In this document: piece after piece, positions 45,220-56,518 of the stretch
Layout of the letters: each line of letters opens with the position of its first letter
Numbering within the stretch: position 1 is the first letter of the stretch
From: Triangularia verruculosa
Lineage: Eukaryota; Ascomycota; Sordariomycetes; Sordariales; Podosporaceae
Direction of reading: 5' to 3'
Assembly: GCA_033296885.1 (NCBI GenBank)
Contig: MU863941.1
Coordinates: 1-64,000, forward strand
DNA length: 64,000 bases
Made by a program: the position numbers and the translations under genes
Notes under the pieces: generated by a model
Told to the model about the DNA's origin: nothing
What the model saw: the letters and a program-made list of their open reading frames with translations, nothing else
Databases searched by the model: none

Positions 45220-47110
45220 ATGCAGCTTGTCACGGCGGGCCTTCTAGCCCTCGTGCTCGTAGTGGCGGCGGCAGTTCACCTAATTAAAGAATTTCGAAAG
45301 ATCAATGATCCAAACGGGCCTCCCGGTCCAACACAACTACCCTACATCGGCAGGATCCATGACTTGCCTATCGACTTCATGTGGCTGAAGTTCAAAGAAT
45401 GGGCGGACAAGCACGGCGCCGGCGGCTTCTACCGAACACAGATGCTTGGTGTCAACGTTTTGGTGATTACCGACGAGAAGGTAGCCGAGGATCTATTGGT
45501 CAAACGGGCCAAGTACAACTCGGACCGTCCCAACATCCAGTCCTTGTTTGACTCGAAAAGCTCCGAGGGCTCCATGGAATATCTCCCGTTGATGGGCAGG
45601 AATCGTAAGCGTTGTCCCGCTGTTGCACCCCCCCCCCCCCCGGTCTCCAGTCTAACCCTAGCACGTAGAGTACTGGGCGCGCCAAAGAAAGCTCACACAC
45701 GCCTACATCACCGAGGCCACCAACGCCAAGTACAGTGGTGTCATGTACCACGAAGCCAAGCGCTGGATGGCCAACCTGATCTGGAATCCGGACAACTTCC
45801 AAGCTTCGCTTGAGGATATGGCCTCCAAGGTCATGTGCCAGCTGACCTGGGATGACCCCTCTCTGAGCCAGCACTGCACCAAGAGTGCCTGGGGTTTACT
45901 TAGACAGATGTCCCCCGCCGGACCTATCACCAACGTGCTCACACCGTTATGGCACCTTCCCATGTTCATGAACCCGTGGAAGAAGGCAGAGCGGAAGCGT
46001 CATGACGAACAGTCAGCATGGTGGATGGAACGCTACCTCACGACCCGCGACAAGATGGCACAGGGTGGACAGGTCCGCAATTGCTGGACACGGCAATTCA
46101 TCGAGAAGACGTCACTGAAGACCAATATCTCAGGTGATTACGAGGCCTCTTGCGTTATTGGCATGCTCGCCCTGGTCGGCATCTTTACCGTCGCCGGGCC
46201 TCTCTCGTACTGGCTGGTCGCCATGGTCCACCACCCGGAGTGGCAAGCCGCAGTGCAAAGAGAGATTGACGAGAAGTGCGAGGGGCGGATGCCGACACTA
46301 GATGATGCACCGAACCTGCCGATTTTGAGAGCGTGCATCAAGGAGACCATGCGGTGGAAGCCCAACGTTCCGACGGGTATGTTGAAAGGCATTTCCGGGA
46401 GCAAATGAATGAATGCTGACTTTGGGGACACAGGTGTGGCTCACGAAACAGAGGCAGACGATGTTTATAACGGATATTTCATCCCCAAGGGCACTCGCCT
46501 CTTGCCTCTTGACTGGTGTGTTCATGATTCAAGCGCTGGGCAACCGCGGCACAAGCTAACGATCACCAGGGCATTCCTCCGCAACCCCAAGAAGTATCCT
46601 GACCCCGACAACTTCCGCCCGGAGCGGTGGTTGGAGCCCGGCTGGCCAACATTCCAAGCACCTCTGACACAGTTCCCAACCATCAAGGGCATGAGCTCGT
46701 TCGGATGGGGCCAGCGTCAGTGTCTTGGCATGTCGCTGACCCAAGATGAACTGATTGTTGCCTGCGGTGCCTTGGCGTGGACCTTCAACCTCAAGCCCAA
46801 GCATGACCCGGTGACTGGCATGAACCATCCTGTGCCTCTTGACAAGTCCAACTCGTTGCTCATCATCAAGCCGGATCCCTTCCAGATGGCGTTTGAGCCA
46901 AGAAGTGAGAAGAGACGAGAAGAGGCTCTTCGTCTCTGGGCCGAGTCTGATGCCCTTGATCGTGCCGACAGGGCCAAGTTCTTCCAAGAGTCCCGGCTTA
47001 CACAGCAGTCCCCCGTGGTGCCAGGCCAATGCCCGCTTGATGTGCTTGAAGAGAAGAAGGATATCTCAATAGAGATCAGAAGGGTGAATTCGTATGGGCC
47101 ACATGTATGA
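45220..47110 (+). CDS. cytochrome P450
   Basis: Four exons: 45220-45604, 45669-46376, 46434-46515 and 46570-47110, giving 571 residues. Introns are 64, 57 and 54 nt. A membrane anchor (LLALVLVVAAAVHLI) is followed by the proline hinge GPPGPTQLPYIG. The K-helix has E354-T-M-R357, PERW is at 409-412, and the heme loop FGWGQRQCLG has Cys443 as the iron ligand. The I-helix is unusual: where most P450s have AGx(D/E)T, this one has A304-G-P-L-S308. The protein sits in the endoplasmic reticulum and oxidises a substrate using electrons from a reductase. It is one of the fungal P450s associated with natural-product or xenobiotic metabolism; the subfamily is not clear to me. A 14-C run lies in intron 1. 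Confidence 0.92.
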
Positions 47111-47684
47111 TTTAGTTTGGGGCTGGCCGGTACATGTCAAGTTATGAGGCGTTATTGGAACATTGTGTGTAAAGATGTATCAGGGTATGGATTCAACCCA
47201 GCTAGCTGGGATCCTGGTAGGTTGGCCGGTGACGACGGGAAGTTATGACTAGGAGCGCTTCTTTGGGTACAGAATATTGGTTAATGGATAGGTAGGCAGA
47301 AGTGTGTTTTATCTTATCACACAAAGGTAATGAAAGATGATTTTGGTAGAAATATACTTGACTCTCACAGGAGCAAGGCAACCCTGAAGCTCATCACAAC
47401 CTGTGAATTGAGGCCTGGATATAAGGTTGAGCCTAGTCTCAAGCTGCTCCCCTTCTGCACGACTCGGGCTGGAAACAACCTACCTAAGGACCAATGGGTA
47501 GGAATCGTTTGGCAGGCGCATGTTAGACTGAGAATTCAACCAAGACCTTTTCTTTTGACTGTTAAATGTTTCCCCCATCGGAGGTCCAGACCAATCAAAC
47601 GTTCCTTCGACAGCAAAATAACTGGAAAGGATACTACCACAGATCCCAATCACAAAAAGAGAGATATAGGATCAATGTTTTTTC

Positions 47685-47708
47685 CTTTTTCTTTTTCTTT
47701 TTCTTTTT
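47685..47708. repeat. (CTTTTT)4 repeat
   Basis: Four hexamers, about 370 bp before the DUF1772 gene start. Confidence 0.9.
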
Positions 47709-47796
47709 GCAAGGGATTGACCTGGTCACTAATTACCTGATCTTTGGGCTGCGCCAAGAAATTTTGAGAGACAAGAAAGCTGTGAATAAGTCGTGA

Positions 47797-47833
47797 GCTG
47801 ACTCCCGAGACGCTGACTCCCGAGACACTGACC
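47797..47833. repeat. 15-bp direct repeat
   Basis: GCTGACTCCCGAGAC occurs twice head to tail (47797-47811, 47812-47826), followed by ACTGACC. It lies about 250 bp before the DUF1772 gene start and could bind a regulator (TGACTC is a Gcn4/AP-1-like core). Confidence 0.75.
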
Positions 47834-48077
47834 AGTAAATAACCGAGACCGACAGCGTCAAACAAACGTGTCAGGTCTCCCACTCTCTCCCTCATTGACG
47901 TCAATATTCTCAACGACCCCTTTCTACCTTATCAGTGTTGTACCCCTTTTCCTTCCCAACTTTCTGGCTTCAACTGGCCAACCCCCCTGGTATCTCAGTC
48001 GACATTTTTTCCCTGCCTCCCTTCTTTTTGGACCTTTAGCAACAGGTAAACAATTGTGAAAACCTCGGCGCAAAAAA

Positions 48078-48722
48078 ATGGTCACCATGCCCACCCCAGA
48101 CGCCATCGCCGGCACCACCATCGCCTTCTCCTTCATTCTCCTCGGCAACGCCATCACCCAGTCCTTCATGGGCGTCCCGGCGCTGTTGGTCGATTTCCCC
48201 CGCCCGTCCTCCCCGGATCACCCCCGCGCTGCTCGCCTTCTCGGCCGTCAATGGCCTGTCTTTTGGCAGGTGGGCAACGTCTTCTTCCGGCCCATCTCCA
48301 CACTCGGCATTCTCGGCTATGGGTACACTGCCTTTTCGGCTTGGAGGTACGCGTCGAGCATGGCGTCCAACAATGGCTGGCACACGGCGCTTGTCCCGGT
48401 GCATGGGCAGGTGGAGAAGGGGAACTGGAAGGTCTGGGGGGTTTGCGCGGTTTGCCACTTGATCACGGTGGTGCACTCGGCGATGAACATGCAGCCGTTG
48501 AATGCGAAGCTGGAGGGGCTGAGCTCGGTTGATGACAAGAAGAGCGATGGGGGGAGGGTGACGGCGAAGGCGGGGGTGGATGTCAGTTTGGCTGAGTACT
48601 ATGCCAGGAGGTGGATCAAGTTGAACTTGGTGAGGGCGCTGATGCCGCTTGTGGCGGGGAGTTTGGGGCTGTGGCAGAGCCTGGGGGCGAAGGAGGTGCC
48701 TGTTGAGGGCGTCCTTATTTAG
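48078..48722 (+). CDS. DUF1772 / anthrone-oxygenase-like membrane protein
   Basis: A single exon of 214 residues; the next ATG is at 48087. Four membrane segments are visible, starting with TIAFSFILLGNAITQSFMGV. Family positions can be aligned: HPRAARLLGRQWPVFWQVGN after helix 1, HSAMNMQPLNAKL after helix 3, and W-I-K-L-N-L-V-R-A-L-M-P-L-V-A-G before the last helix. This is the DUF1772 pattern, whose members include anthrone oxygenases and the aflatoxin-pathway anthrone oxygenase HypC. These cofactor-free or poorly understood proteins oxidise reactive aromatics. Function in this strain is inferred from the family and the neighbouring oxygenases. The gene follows the P450 and converges with the SnoaL-like gene. 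Confidence 0.75.
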   Translation: MVTMPTPDAIAGTTIAFSFILLGNAITQSFMGVPALLVDFPRPSSPDHPRAARLLGRQWPVFWQVGNVFFRPISTLGILGYGYTAFSAWRYASSMASNNGWHTALVPVHGQVEKGNWKVWGVCAVCHLITVVHSAMNMQPLNAKLEGLSSVDDKKSDGGRVTAKAGVDVSLAEYYARRWIKLNLVRALMPLVAGSLGLWQSLGAKEVPVEGVLI

Positions 48723-49081
48723 TTGGCGGTAGATGGATTGGGAAGAGGGGAAAGATGAATGTATCGTGATGTTAGAAAGAGGGCCTCAAGAATACCTAAA
48801 CTTGGTACCTGATCAACAAATATTGATTAAACGTTCTAGCTAGCTGAGAAAAGTCCCCGAGAATAGGTGTTGGGTATTACAAATCTATCGTCCCTGCAAA
48901 TCGTTGCCCAAAAGCCTCCGAAAGTCAAAAGAAGAATTGTGATTGAAAACATAGATAACCAGAAGAAGCAGGCAATGGGTCCAAAAGAAGGAACAAAGTA
49001 CAAAGTAAAATCATCCAGGTCGTAAAATCATCAAACGCCAACGAAACAAGAACATCGCACATGTCGAAGTTGAATGGATCT
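48723..49081. other. convergent intergenic region
   Basis: 3' flanks of the DUF1772 and SnoaL-like genes. Nothing else seen. Confidence 0.6.
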
Positions 49082-49564
49082 TCAGGTAGACAAAGCCACA
49101 TTCCTGAACAAAACCTCCTTGGCGCCGCCAACCATGTCGGTGCTGAGAACATCCATCGCGGGAGCATGTCTCTTCTTCATCTCCATGGCCTTGAAGCTGT
49201 CGACGAACTCCTCAATAGCCACGACTTGCTGGCCATCCCTGGACAAGCGGACCATCATGACGCACTCGTTGATCCACTCTGCTCCATTCTTGAGGATTCC
49301 CTCCATGCGGGCGTTGATGACGACCATGTTTTGCTTGTGGTCCTCGAACATGGTGAGGGGGACCATGTGGAAGGATTCGAAAATAGAAAAGATCTGGCCG
49401 GCGTGGTGTGCGAATTCCTTCCTGTTTCGAAGGGGCATGTCCAGACTGGCGGGAAGGACGTGATGGGTGAAGTCATTGGAGAGGCGCTCGGTCATTCTGT
49501 CCACCGAGAGGGAGGAGTAGCCGTCAAGAATGGCCTGGACGGTGTCGAGGCGTGAGGAGGACAT
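49082..49564 (-). CDS. SnoaL/NTF2-like small protein
   Basis: A single exon of 160 residues. Size and pattern fit the NTF2-like cone fold: an N-terminal helix (VQAILDGYSSLSVDRMTERL), THHVLPASLDMPLRNRKEFAHHAG, then beta strands such as NMVVINARMEGILKNGAEW and ending EEFVDSFKAMEMKKR. SnoaL-type members cyclise or dehydrate polyketide intermediates; others are ligand-binding or catabolic. It has no signal peptide. Position between an anthrone-oxygenase-like gene and an NmrA-like gene favours a role in the same small-molecule pathway. Catalytic residues cannot be assigned without an alignment. Confidence 0.75.
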   Translation of the reverse strand: MSSSRLDTVQAILDGYSSLSVDRMTERLSNDFTHHVLPASLDMPLRNRKEFAHHAGQIFSIFESFHMVPLTMFEDHKQNMVVINARMEGILKNGAEWINECVMMVRLSRDGQQVVAIEEFVDSFKAMEMKKRHAPAMDVLSTDMVGGAKEVLFRNVALST

Positions 49565-50187
49565 CTTGATGTTTGTTTTCTTTTTTGTTTCGTGATGATT
49601 GTGATGGCGGGTGCTATGGGTGCTATCACAAGAGGGTTATGGTATTATATTATCTCGCCCGAGCACTGCTATCCTTTAGTTAATACTTCCATGCTCTCTG
49701 TTTATGCGCACGATACCTGTTCCTGAAACACGGTCCCCCGTTGCCACCAGACCGCGATATGAGTCCATTTCCAGCATCACTAGCTGCAACCGAGTGATCC
49801 AAAATTGGATCGAGTCAGCGGCTCCCGCGAGAGGGGACAAAGCACCACCGGCTCGGAACCGGACGGTGAAAGCGGCGATTTGGAATCAACCGATCAATGA
49901 CGGCTTGGCATCAGACCTCAGGTTGTCGGGTTGTTGTGTTCCTACGCAGTCGATCCCAACTCTATTTTCCCTCTCAGGCCTCCAGCTGATATTCTCCCAT
50001 CTCTTCCCTTCATAAATGCACCAGCCGCTCTAGAGCCCCTCCAGTGACGTCTGCACGCGTCATTGCAACCAGCCCTTTTGATCCAACCGCTGCATAACCA
50101 CAGCCGCGTCCCTCTCTACCCGCCTACCCGCTGCACCTCTGCCTTATCCTCCCATCTGCACCTGGACCGACACCAAAAGCCGCCACA
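49565..50187. promoter_or_regulatory. divergent promoter region, SnoaL-like / NmrA-like
   Basis: 623 bp between divergent starts. A/T-rich tract near 49640-49660 (ATTATATTATCT) on the SnoaL side. No defined element. Confidence 0.5.
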
Positions 50188-51141
50188 ATGTCCAAAGCTC
50201 TTCTCATCACCGGCGCAACCGGCAAGCAAGGCGGTGCCGTCATCGACGCCCTCGTCGACCGCGCCTCCTCTGGTTTCTCCCCTTTCACCATCCTCGCCGT
50301 CACCCGTAATCCCGAGTCCGCCTCCGCCAAGCGACTGGCCTCTCGCGCGTCCAACATCAAGCTCGTCAAAGGCGACCTTGACGATGTCCCCGCTTTGTTC
50401 GAGGAAGCCCTCAGGGTGAACGACAACAAGCCCATCTGGGGTGTTTACTCTGTCCAAGTCTCCATGGGTCCCGGCGTAACTGTCGAGAGCGAAGTCAAGC
50501 AGGGCACTGCTCTCATTGACAGTGCCGTCGAAGCGGGAGTGAAACACTTTGTTTACTCCAGTGTCGAAAGAGGAGGTGATGCCAAGTCATGGGACAACCC
50601 TACCCCTATTCCCCATTTCCAGTCCAAGCAGAAGATCGAGACTCACCTCCGTGATGCCACCAATGCGGGCGAGCCGGGTGGTGCCATGGGGTGGACTATC
50701 CTCCGGCCAGTGGCTTTCATGGACAACCTAGCTCCTGGCTTTCCCACCAAGGTATTCGTGGCTGCGTTGAGGAACTGGCTGGGCGACAACAGAAAGCCAC
50801 TGCAGTGGATTGCCACGGCTGATATCGGTGTCTTTGCGGCAATGGCATTTGAGGATCCCCAGAAGTGGAACAGGAAGGCGGTTGGTCTGGCGGGTGATGA
50901 GTTGACTGTTGAGCAGCTGGGTAGGGCGTTTACCAAGGCTACTGGGCAGCCGGCACCGACCACATACTGGTTCTTGGGCAGCGCGTTGACGTATGCGGTC
51001 AAGGAGATGGGGACTATGATTGCGTGGTTTGCTAGTGATGGATATGGGGCTGATATTGAGGCGAGAAGGAGGGATTACCCAGGTTTGATGACGATGGAGC
51101 AGTGGCTGCAGAAGAAGAGCGGGTGGGCTCAGGAGAAGTGA
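50188..51141 (+). CDS. NmrA-like NAD(P)-binding protein
   Basis: A single exon of 317 residues. The N-terminus ALLITGATGKQGGAVIDAL has the GxxGxxG dinucleotide-binding loop at the exact place used by NmrA/HSCARG proteins, and RNPESASAKRLASRASNIKLV is the usual NADPH-side segment. The middle (VKHFVYSSVERGGDAKSW, ILRPVAFMDNLAPGF) is diagnostic of this atypical short-chain dehydrogenase family, in which the catalytic Tyr-Lys pair is lost or shifted. Members act as redox sensors (NmrA) or as isoflavone-reductase-like enzymes. In natural-product clusters they are often reductases. Here it is the last gene of the accessory island. Confidence 0.9.
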   Translation: MSKALLITGATGKQGGAVIDALVDRASSGFSPFTILAVTRNPESASAKRLASRASNIKLVKGDLDDVPALFEEALRVNDNKPIWGVYSVQVSMGPGVTVESEVKQGTALIDSAVEAGVKHFVYSSVERGGDAKSWDNPTPIPHFQSKQKIETHLRDATNAGEPGGAMGWTILRPVAFMDNLAPGFPTKVFVAALRNWLGDNRKPLQWIATADIGVFAAMAFEDPQKWNRKAVGLAGDELTVEQLGRAFTKATGQPAPTTYWFLGSALTYAVKEMGTMIAWFASDGYGADIEARRRDYPGLMTMEQWLQKKSGWAQEK

Positions 51142-53077
51142 TGTAGCTTGGGTGTTCACCTGTCGGTCGGATGATAGTGGACTGGCTTATCTAGATGATT
51201 CATGCTTATGTTTATGTGACTTGGCATTTTAGGGCGTATCAATCGTTATTTGTTAGCTTCTGTCTGATCATTGGTCCTAGGCATCTCAGTATGACTCGAC
51301 GCCTTGCTACTAGTACTAGTAACAGCCCCCAAAAAGGCTGACCAACCCAGGCAATATCATCAAAGCTCCCAGTATCTTCTATACGCTCGTGCCTTCTTCA
51401 CACTGGTTGGCTTGTCTGGGCCAGGGCCAGAGGCTTTTGAAACCTTCGGCGCTAGATGCGCGGTTGGTGTCATTGCTGCCATGAAATTGAATGTCTCGAT
51501 TCAAAGGGTGTTATGTTAGGCTTCCTGGTGCAAAACGTATTTGTTGCCAGTTGTCAGTGCAGACAGATACTTTCCCTCAGCTGCACCCCCAGTGGGGTCA
51601 CGCGAGCGCTGCCATACCACGCATACATACCTTGGGTAAGGTAGGCAACTTTCTGGTCACGCTCGTGAGGTTGCTGTCCCCGAACACTCACAGCCAGCTA
51701 GAACCCACCCCACCACCACACCCACAACACACAGCATCGCAACCCCTCTCGCCAGAGACGTTACAGGAGGCGTCAAGCCATCCGTTGCAACCGCGACGAT
51801 CTCCCCCACCAAGAAAGCCTACCTACCTCGGTATTCAGCCAGTGAGAGATGCAGGCTTGCTCTCTGTTCAAGCTTTCTCGCTACCACCTGGTGTTCCAGT
51901 CTTGTTGGACCAGAATCAACAATTGCGATAAGATAAGCCTTGCATAATACCACCCATCGCACTGGGAACCCAATCTGACCTTCTGCCGTGACACAAGATG
52001 GGCTAATTCGGGACCGCAGCGGCCAGCGGGAAAGAAGGGAGAGCAGGGAAATCCTCGGGCTTGTTCGGATGTCTCCGAGCGGCTGCCCAGACTGGTGCAA
52101 GACAAACTTGCTTGGGAGGCGTCAATAGCGGGTCGATGGCGGCTGCTAGAAAGCTTGTTTGATGCTCAGTCTGTTCGGTATTCATCAGAGGCAAGGGTAA
52201 ATGGAAATCAGCATCAAACCTCGGCATATCTTGGACTACATGGCATTTGACCTTACTCGATCTCAAGCCCGCCCGAAGCCACTCCCGAAGACAACCAAAA
52301 ACGAAAGATATCGACGGCTTCGTGGGTGGTTGTCGCCAATCAAAAGGCCAAGCGTGGCACGAGGAGCGGTCTCGTATGCGGCATAGCGGCTGTAAGTGGT
52401 GTCTGCAGTGACCCCTGTCTGCCAAGACCAATATTGCTTCCCTGCAGCACCAGCGTGCTCCTTCGGGCGATGCCCAAAGCTTTTGGGATCGTCGAGACTG
52501 GTCCAGGAAGGCATCAAGAGAATGAGAATGAATTTTTCACCTCGGAAAGATTTGTTTCCAGGGACCTGATTTCCGGGACGGGAAGAGCATGATGGTCTGG
52601 ATTCCTACACTTGGCCTTCGCTGTGGGCAAGGAAGCAGCGCGAAGAGCTGAACCAAAGATCCCGTCGGAGGTGTCACATTGGAGAGAGTGCGGCTGAACG
52701 AATAGCGGCCAGAGTGTTACCACATCGGGTGTCATGACCATGGGGCCTGGGGTATCCCCGCGGTGAAAGACCCTGCTCTGGCTTCGAGTCTGCCTTGCAA
52801 ACGCTTCCAGACGCGCTCGGCTCGGGCAAGATGCATGAAATGAACTTGTCTGGTTGGCACTCGGGCGGCGCTGCCATCAGCCGTTCAGAATCTCTGCCTT
52901 AAAGTCGTGACACCCCCCGCCCAGAGCGTGCTGGCTGTCGCCTGTCCCTTCTTTTGTGTTGATCAAGCTTTTCCAAATTCCTGACCTGTTGGGTGTTGGG
53001 CCTTTGACTTCCAACAGGCCCTGTCGACACGACACCACATTGGGACTGCTCGACAGATACCCATTGTCTTCTCCAGC
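51142..53077. other. gene-free stretch
   Basis: 1.9 kb with only short, unconvincing open frames on both strands. It includes the promoter of the MARVEL protein gene at its right end. Confidence 0.55.
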
Positions 53078-54197
53078 ATGTCCGAAGTCAAGCCCCCAGT
53101 GCAGTACGCTTCGGCGCCGGTTCCCGCACCCGCCGGAAACAAGGAGCATTATGTCCAACAAACGCCTGTGTGGGTGGTGGTGGTCAGAAGTGTCCAGATC
53201 TTCTTCTCTCTCGTCATTCTAGGTATGGCGGGCACTGTGATTCATGACGTGATGATCGAGGAGTTGGCTTTCGGTATTGCTTGTGTAAGTTCTCGATCGA
53301 CCTCACTGCAGTAGCTGGATTGCGCTGACCTCTACCAGGCCGTCTTTACATGGATTGTTGTCGGCTATATCCTCATCACCGAGAAGGTTTCAGGGGCGCG
53401 TGCGGCGTACAATATCTGGGCTGTGCTGTCACTCGACTTTCTGATGGCAATTTTGTGGCTGGCCGCACTGGGCAGTATTGCTGCCAGACGGGCAAGATTT
53501 GTGTACAACGTTAACGTCGGCAACTGCTATGACGACGGCTCTGCTGTCAGCAGCAAGACCTGCAATGTGTACAAACGGTCCCTGGAGAAGCGTGGTGCTA
53601 TATTGACCCAGTCCGGGCTCGGCTTGACAAGCGGCGCTGCAGGCTTGAGCGCGCTGATGTGGTGAGTGTCATTCCCCCATTCTCGCTGTACTCTGTTAAC
53701 TCCCAAGCAGGATCCTCTTCATCGTTACCCTTGTTTACCATGGCCATACCTTCCGCCTCTGGCACCAGGCCAACAAGAAGCCCGCGGATGCCGAGCTCAA
53801 CGCTCAAGGGGCTCCCATGCTTGCGACCCAGCAACAGACTGCCCCCGCTCCTGGACCGGTCTATAATAACCAGCAGCAGTACCAGCCCCAGACTCAGTAT
53901 GCTCAGCAGTACCCTCCCCAACAGCAGCAACAGCAGCCACAGCAGTTTGCCCCTCAGCAAGCACAGCAATTCCAACAGCAGCAGCAAGCTCCGTTCCAAC
54001 CCAGTCCTGTAGGCACACCAAGCCCTGTGCCAACATACCAAGCCCAGTATCAGGCCCCTCAGCCAACTGGCTCTCCCCAGCCATATTACCCTCAACAACA
54101 GCAACCACAGCAACCACAGCAGCAGCAACCGCAGCAACAACCGTACCCCCAAGCTGCAGAGGCTCCTGGGCATCCGTATTACCCACCACAGCAGTAG
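53078..54197 (+). CDS. MARVEL-domain membrane protein with Gln-rich tail
   Basis: Three exons, 53078-53284, 53339-53661 and 53711-54197, give 338 residues. Introns are 54 and 49 nt. Four transmembrane helices occupy about residues 31-205: VVVVRSVQIFFSLVILGMAG, then AFGIACAVFTWIVVGYILI, LSLDFLMAILWLAALGSI and LSALMWILFIVTLVYHGH. A Cys-containing loop (GNCYDDGSAVSSKTC) lies between helices 3 and 4. This matches the MARVEL fold of fungal eisosome or vesicle-associated proteins. The cytosolic C-terminus from about residue 230 is almost wholly Gln, Pro and Tyr (QYQPQTQYAQQYPPQ). Such tails are disordered and repetitive, and may help organise a membrane patch. A role in plasma-membrane organisation is family-based inference. 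Confidence 0.85.
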
Positions 54198-56042
54198 ACG
54201 GATTGCCCTGTTGGGTGTTGATGTTGAAGCGTCAAAGCATGGAGAAAATGAGGCTGTGGTGCCTGAATGAGTGACTGTGATGGAATCCTGGTTTATATAA
54301 GGCGCATACCTATGTTTGGTAATTATGTGATTGGTGTCGGCGGTTGTAATTAAGGGTGTTTTTGCTAGAATAAGATCTGATCGATACCTCTGTGTTTCGT
54401 TTCTTGTTGACAAAAGCGGCCGAAGCTCTACTTGTTGCAACACATGTCCCTGAGAAAACTGCTGCAATTATGCGAGCAATGATTGAAACAAGACACCCGT
54501 GCTCCCGCCGTGAGACAGTCTCTGGAAGACTGTGTCTTTTTTTGGCAGATGAGAGAGCTGGAAATGGTTCGGCCGTGAGTGAGTAAAAGCAAGGTACAGG
54601 GGTCGTGCTGGTGGTGGCGGCTGTTCTTGATTGACGGTTTCGAACAAGGATGCGTAAAGGTTCTGTCCCTAAGATATCGATCGTGTCCGTCCTCGACATG
54701 GCGATTTGCCTGATAGGTAGGTAACGTATGTCGTCAGCTGGCAGAATCTATGCTCCAGCGAGCATTGCGAGTAGCAAACGCCATGTGCTGTTCTCTCCTT
54801 TTGTCGAGAAACTGACGCTTGTGGAATGGTACATACCCCCCCAATTGGTGTTGTGTTTTGAAAGCTGCAGTGCGAGGGATGTCCAACAAGCCCTCGGCAG
54901 CCACCCTTTCAAAATGCCGAGATCAACAAGATTGGTGGCACGTCGCAGCTACCATTTCCAGCCGATGCCGAGTAACCGTTCCTTGTGAGTTTGCCATGAT
55001 AACGGTACCAGTTTCCATTTCCGATCTGTGGCCGAGTGTAGTACTGGAGCTGCTACCGATTAGGGGGTCATGTTGACTGGAAGCATCAAGGAAGTCTGTT
55101 CCCGCCACAGATGAATTCTGCATGTAGTTTTGACGTATGCTTGTTGGAGACGGATACCCCTGCTAATTCCCGAGAGCAATCTATATGCTGCGTACTGAAG
55201 TCATCGAAGTGGAACAGCCACCGAGTGCAGGTTGTGCGACGGACCAAAATGAGAGGTCGTGAGTTTCCATCCCGGAGCGCCTTAAGCCTTTTCCTCCACT
55301 GCCGAAATGCTTATTTTCAGGTGCCGGCCGTCGGTAGTGGAGAAGGGTGGGGTCATGATCGCCGGAACTGCCGGGGAGTGGCCCCACAATAAAGCCCGAA
55401 GAAGCCCCCTCCCGGACCACACTGATTTCTTGATCGCATCTCCTATCACTGACCGGAGACTGTTGATCTTGGGCCAAAATGATGAAGTCATCAAGCATGG
55501 CCCTGACTCCTTAGCCCCAGACAACAGCTGGAACAAAAGGGGCAGACATCCGGAAACCTGCTTTTTGTTGTTCTTCTGTTCAGAGACATTCCAAAACTGG
55601 AATCAGCCACCCTGACCACGGAAACATTCCACGAGGAGGCTCACGCACCTTGCATGGTCTCAACGTTGCCCCACCCAGCGCCTTCGGAGGACATCCGGGA
55701 CATGTGATGCTTTCCTTACTTTGACACATGCACATCGTGTTGAGCTCCTTCCAGCCAAGGACTTTATTAAACCGTGAGGTGGACCCTCTCCAGCAAGCTA
55801 AAGCGCACACAGTGTGCATGACATGTCCGCCTCATGCATGCCGCACCGCACTGTGGTTAGTCAGGACGTAAAAGTGCAAGCAAGACGGGTAAATGCCTGG
55901 CATACCTAACAAACAGGCAGCCAACAAAAAAGAGCTCTGTTTGACGGGATGCCATTGATGAGATTCTAGATCCCCATGTGTTCGCTAGGTCCTCCCTGGA
56001 GACGGGGGCGGGCATCTGATCCGGAGATTGGGCAGCTCTCCC

Positions 56043-56071
56043 GGAGCAGGAGCAGGTGCAGGTGCAGGTGC
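56043..56071. repeat. GGWGCA hexamer repeat, 5 units
   Basis: Two GGAGCA then two GGTGCA units plus a partial fifth. Confidence 0.85.
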
Positions 56072-56518
56072 CTGACTCCCATGAACAAAAAAGGGTTCCA
56101 CGGCAAAGGAACCAGCTTCCATGTATCCACATTCAATAGATTCTCTTACGGGGCCTGAGCAAGTGCTGGCCAAGTCACCCGGCCTCAAGAATAGGTGCCA
56201 GCAAGGGAGCCTTTCAGATATGTCTCTGACATCAGTGCCCTGCCACCTTGGCTAAGCAAAGAGAGGAACGCGTCCCAACCTCGTATCTCCCATTGAGGTG
56301 CTCCTGGGCCACTCTTCAGATGCCACACAGCAGAGACATAGACTGAACCCCGGCCGGGACCCAGTGGCGGGAACATGGCCGGCATCTATCTTCACCCATG
56401 TGCGCTGCAGATTGTGTTGTACACGGGTACCCGAATGACCCGCCTCGCAGCTTTGATCGCACTGCAACACAGAGCTCTGGTACCTACCTCACCTCACCTG
56501 AGGCCCCCGGGGGAAGAG

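Larger units (their letters stand above)
47111..48077. other. intergenic region with short repeats
   Basis: Contains the CTTTTT repeat and the 15-bp direct repeat listed separately, plus the promoter of the DUF1772 gene. No gene seen. Confidence 0.5.
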
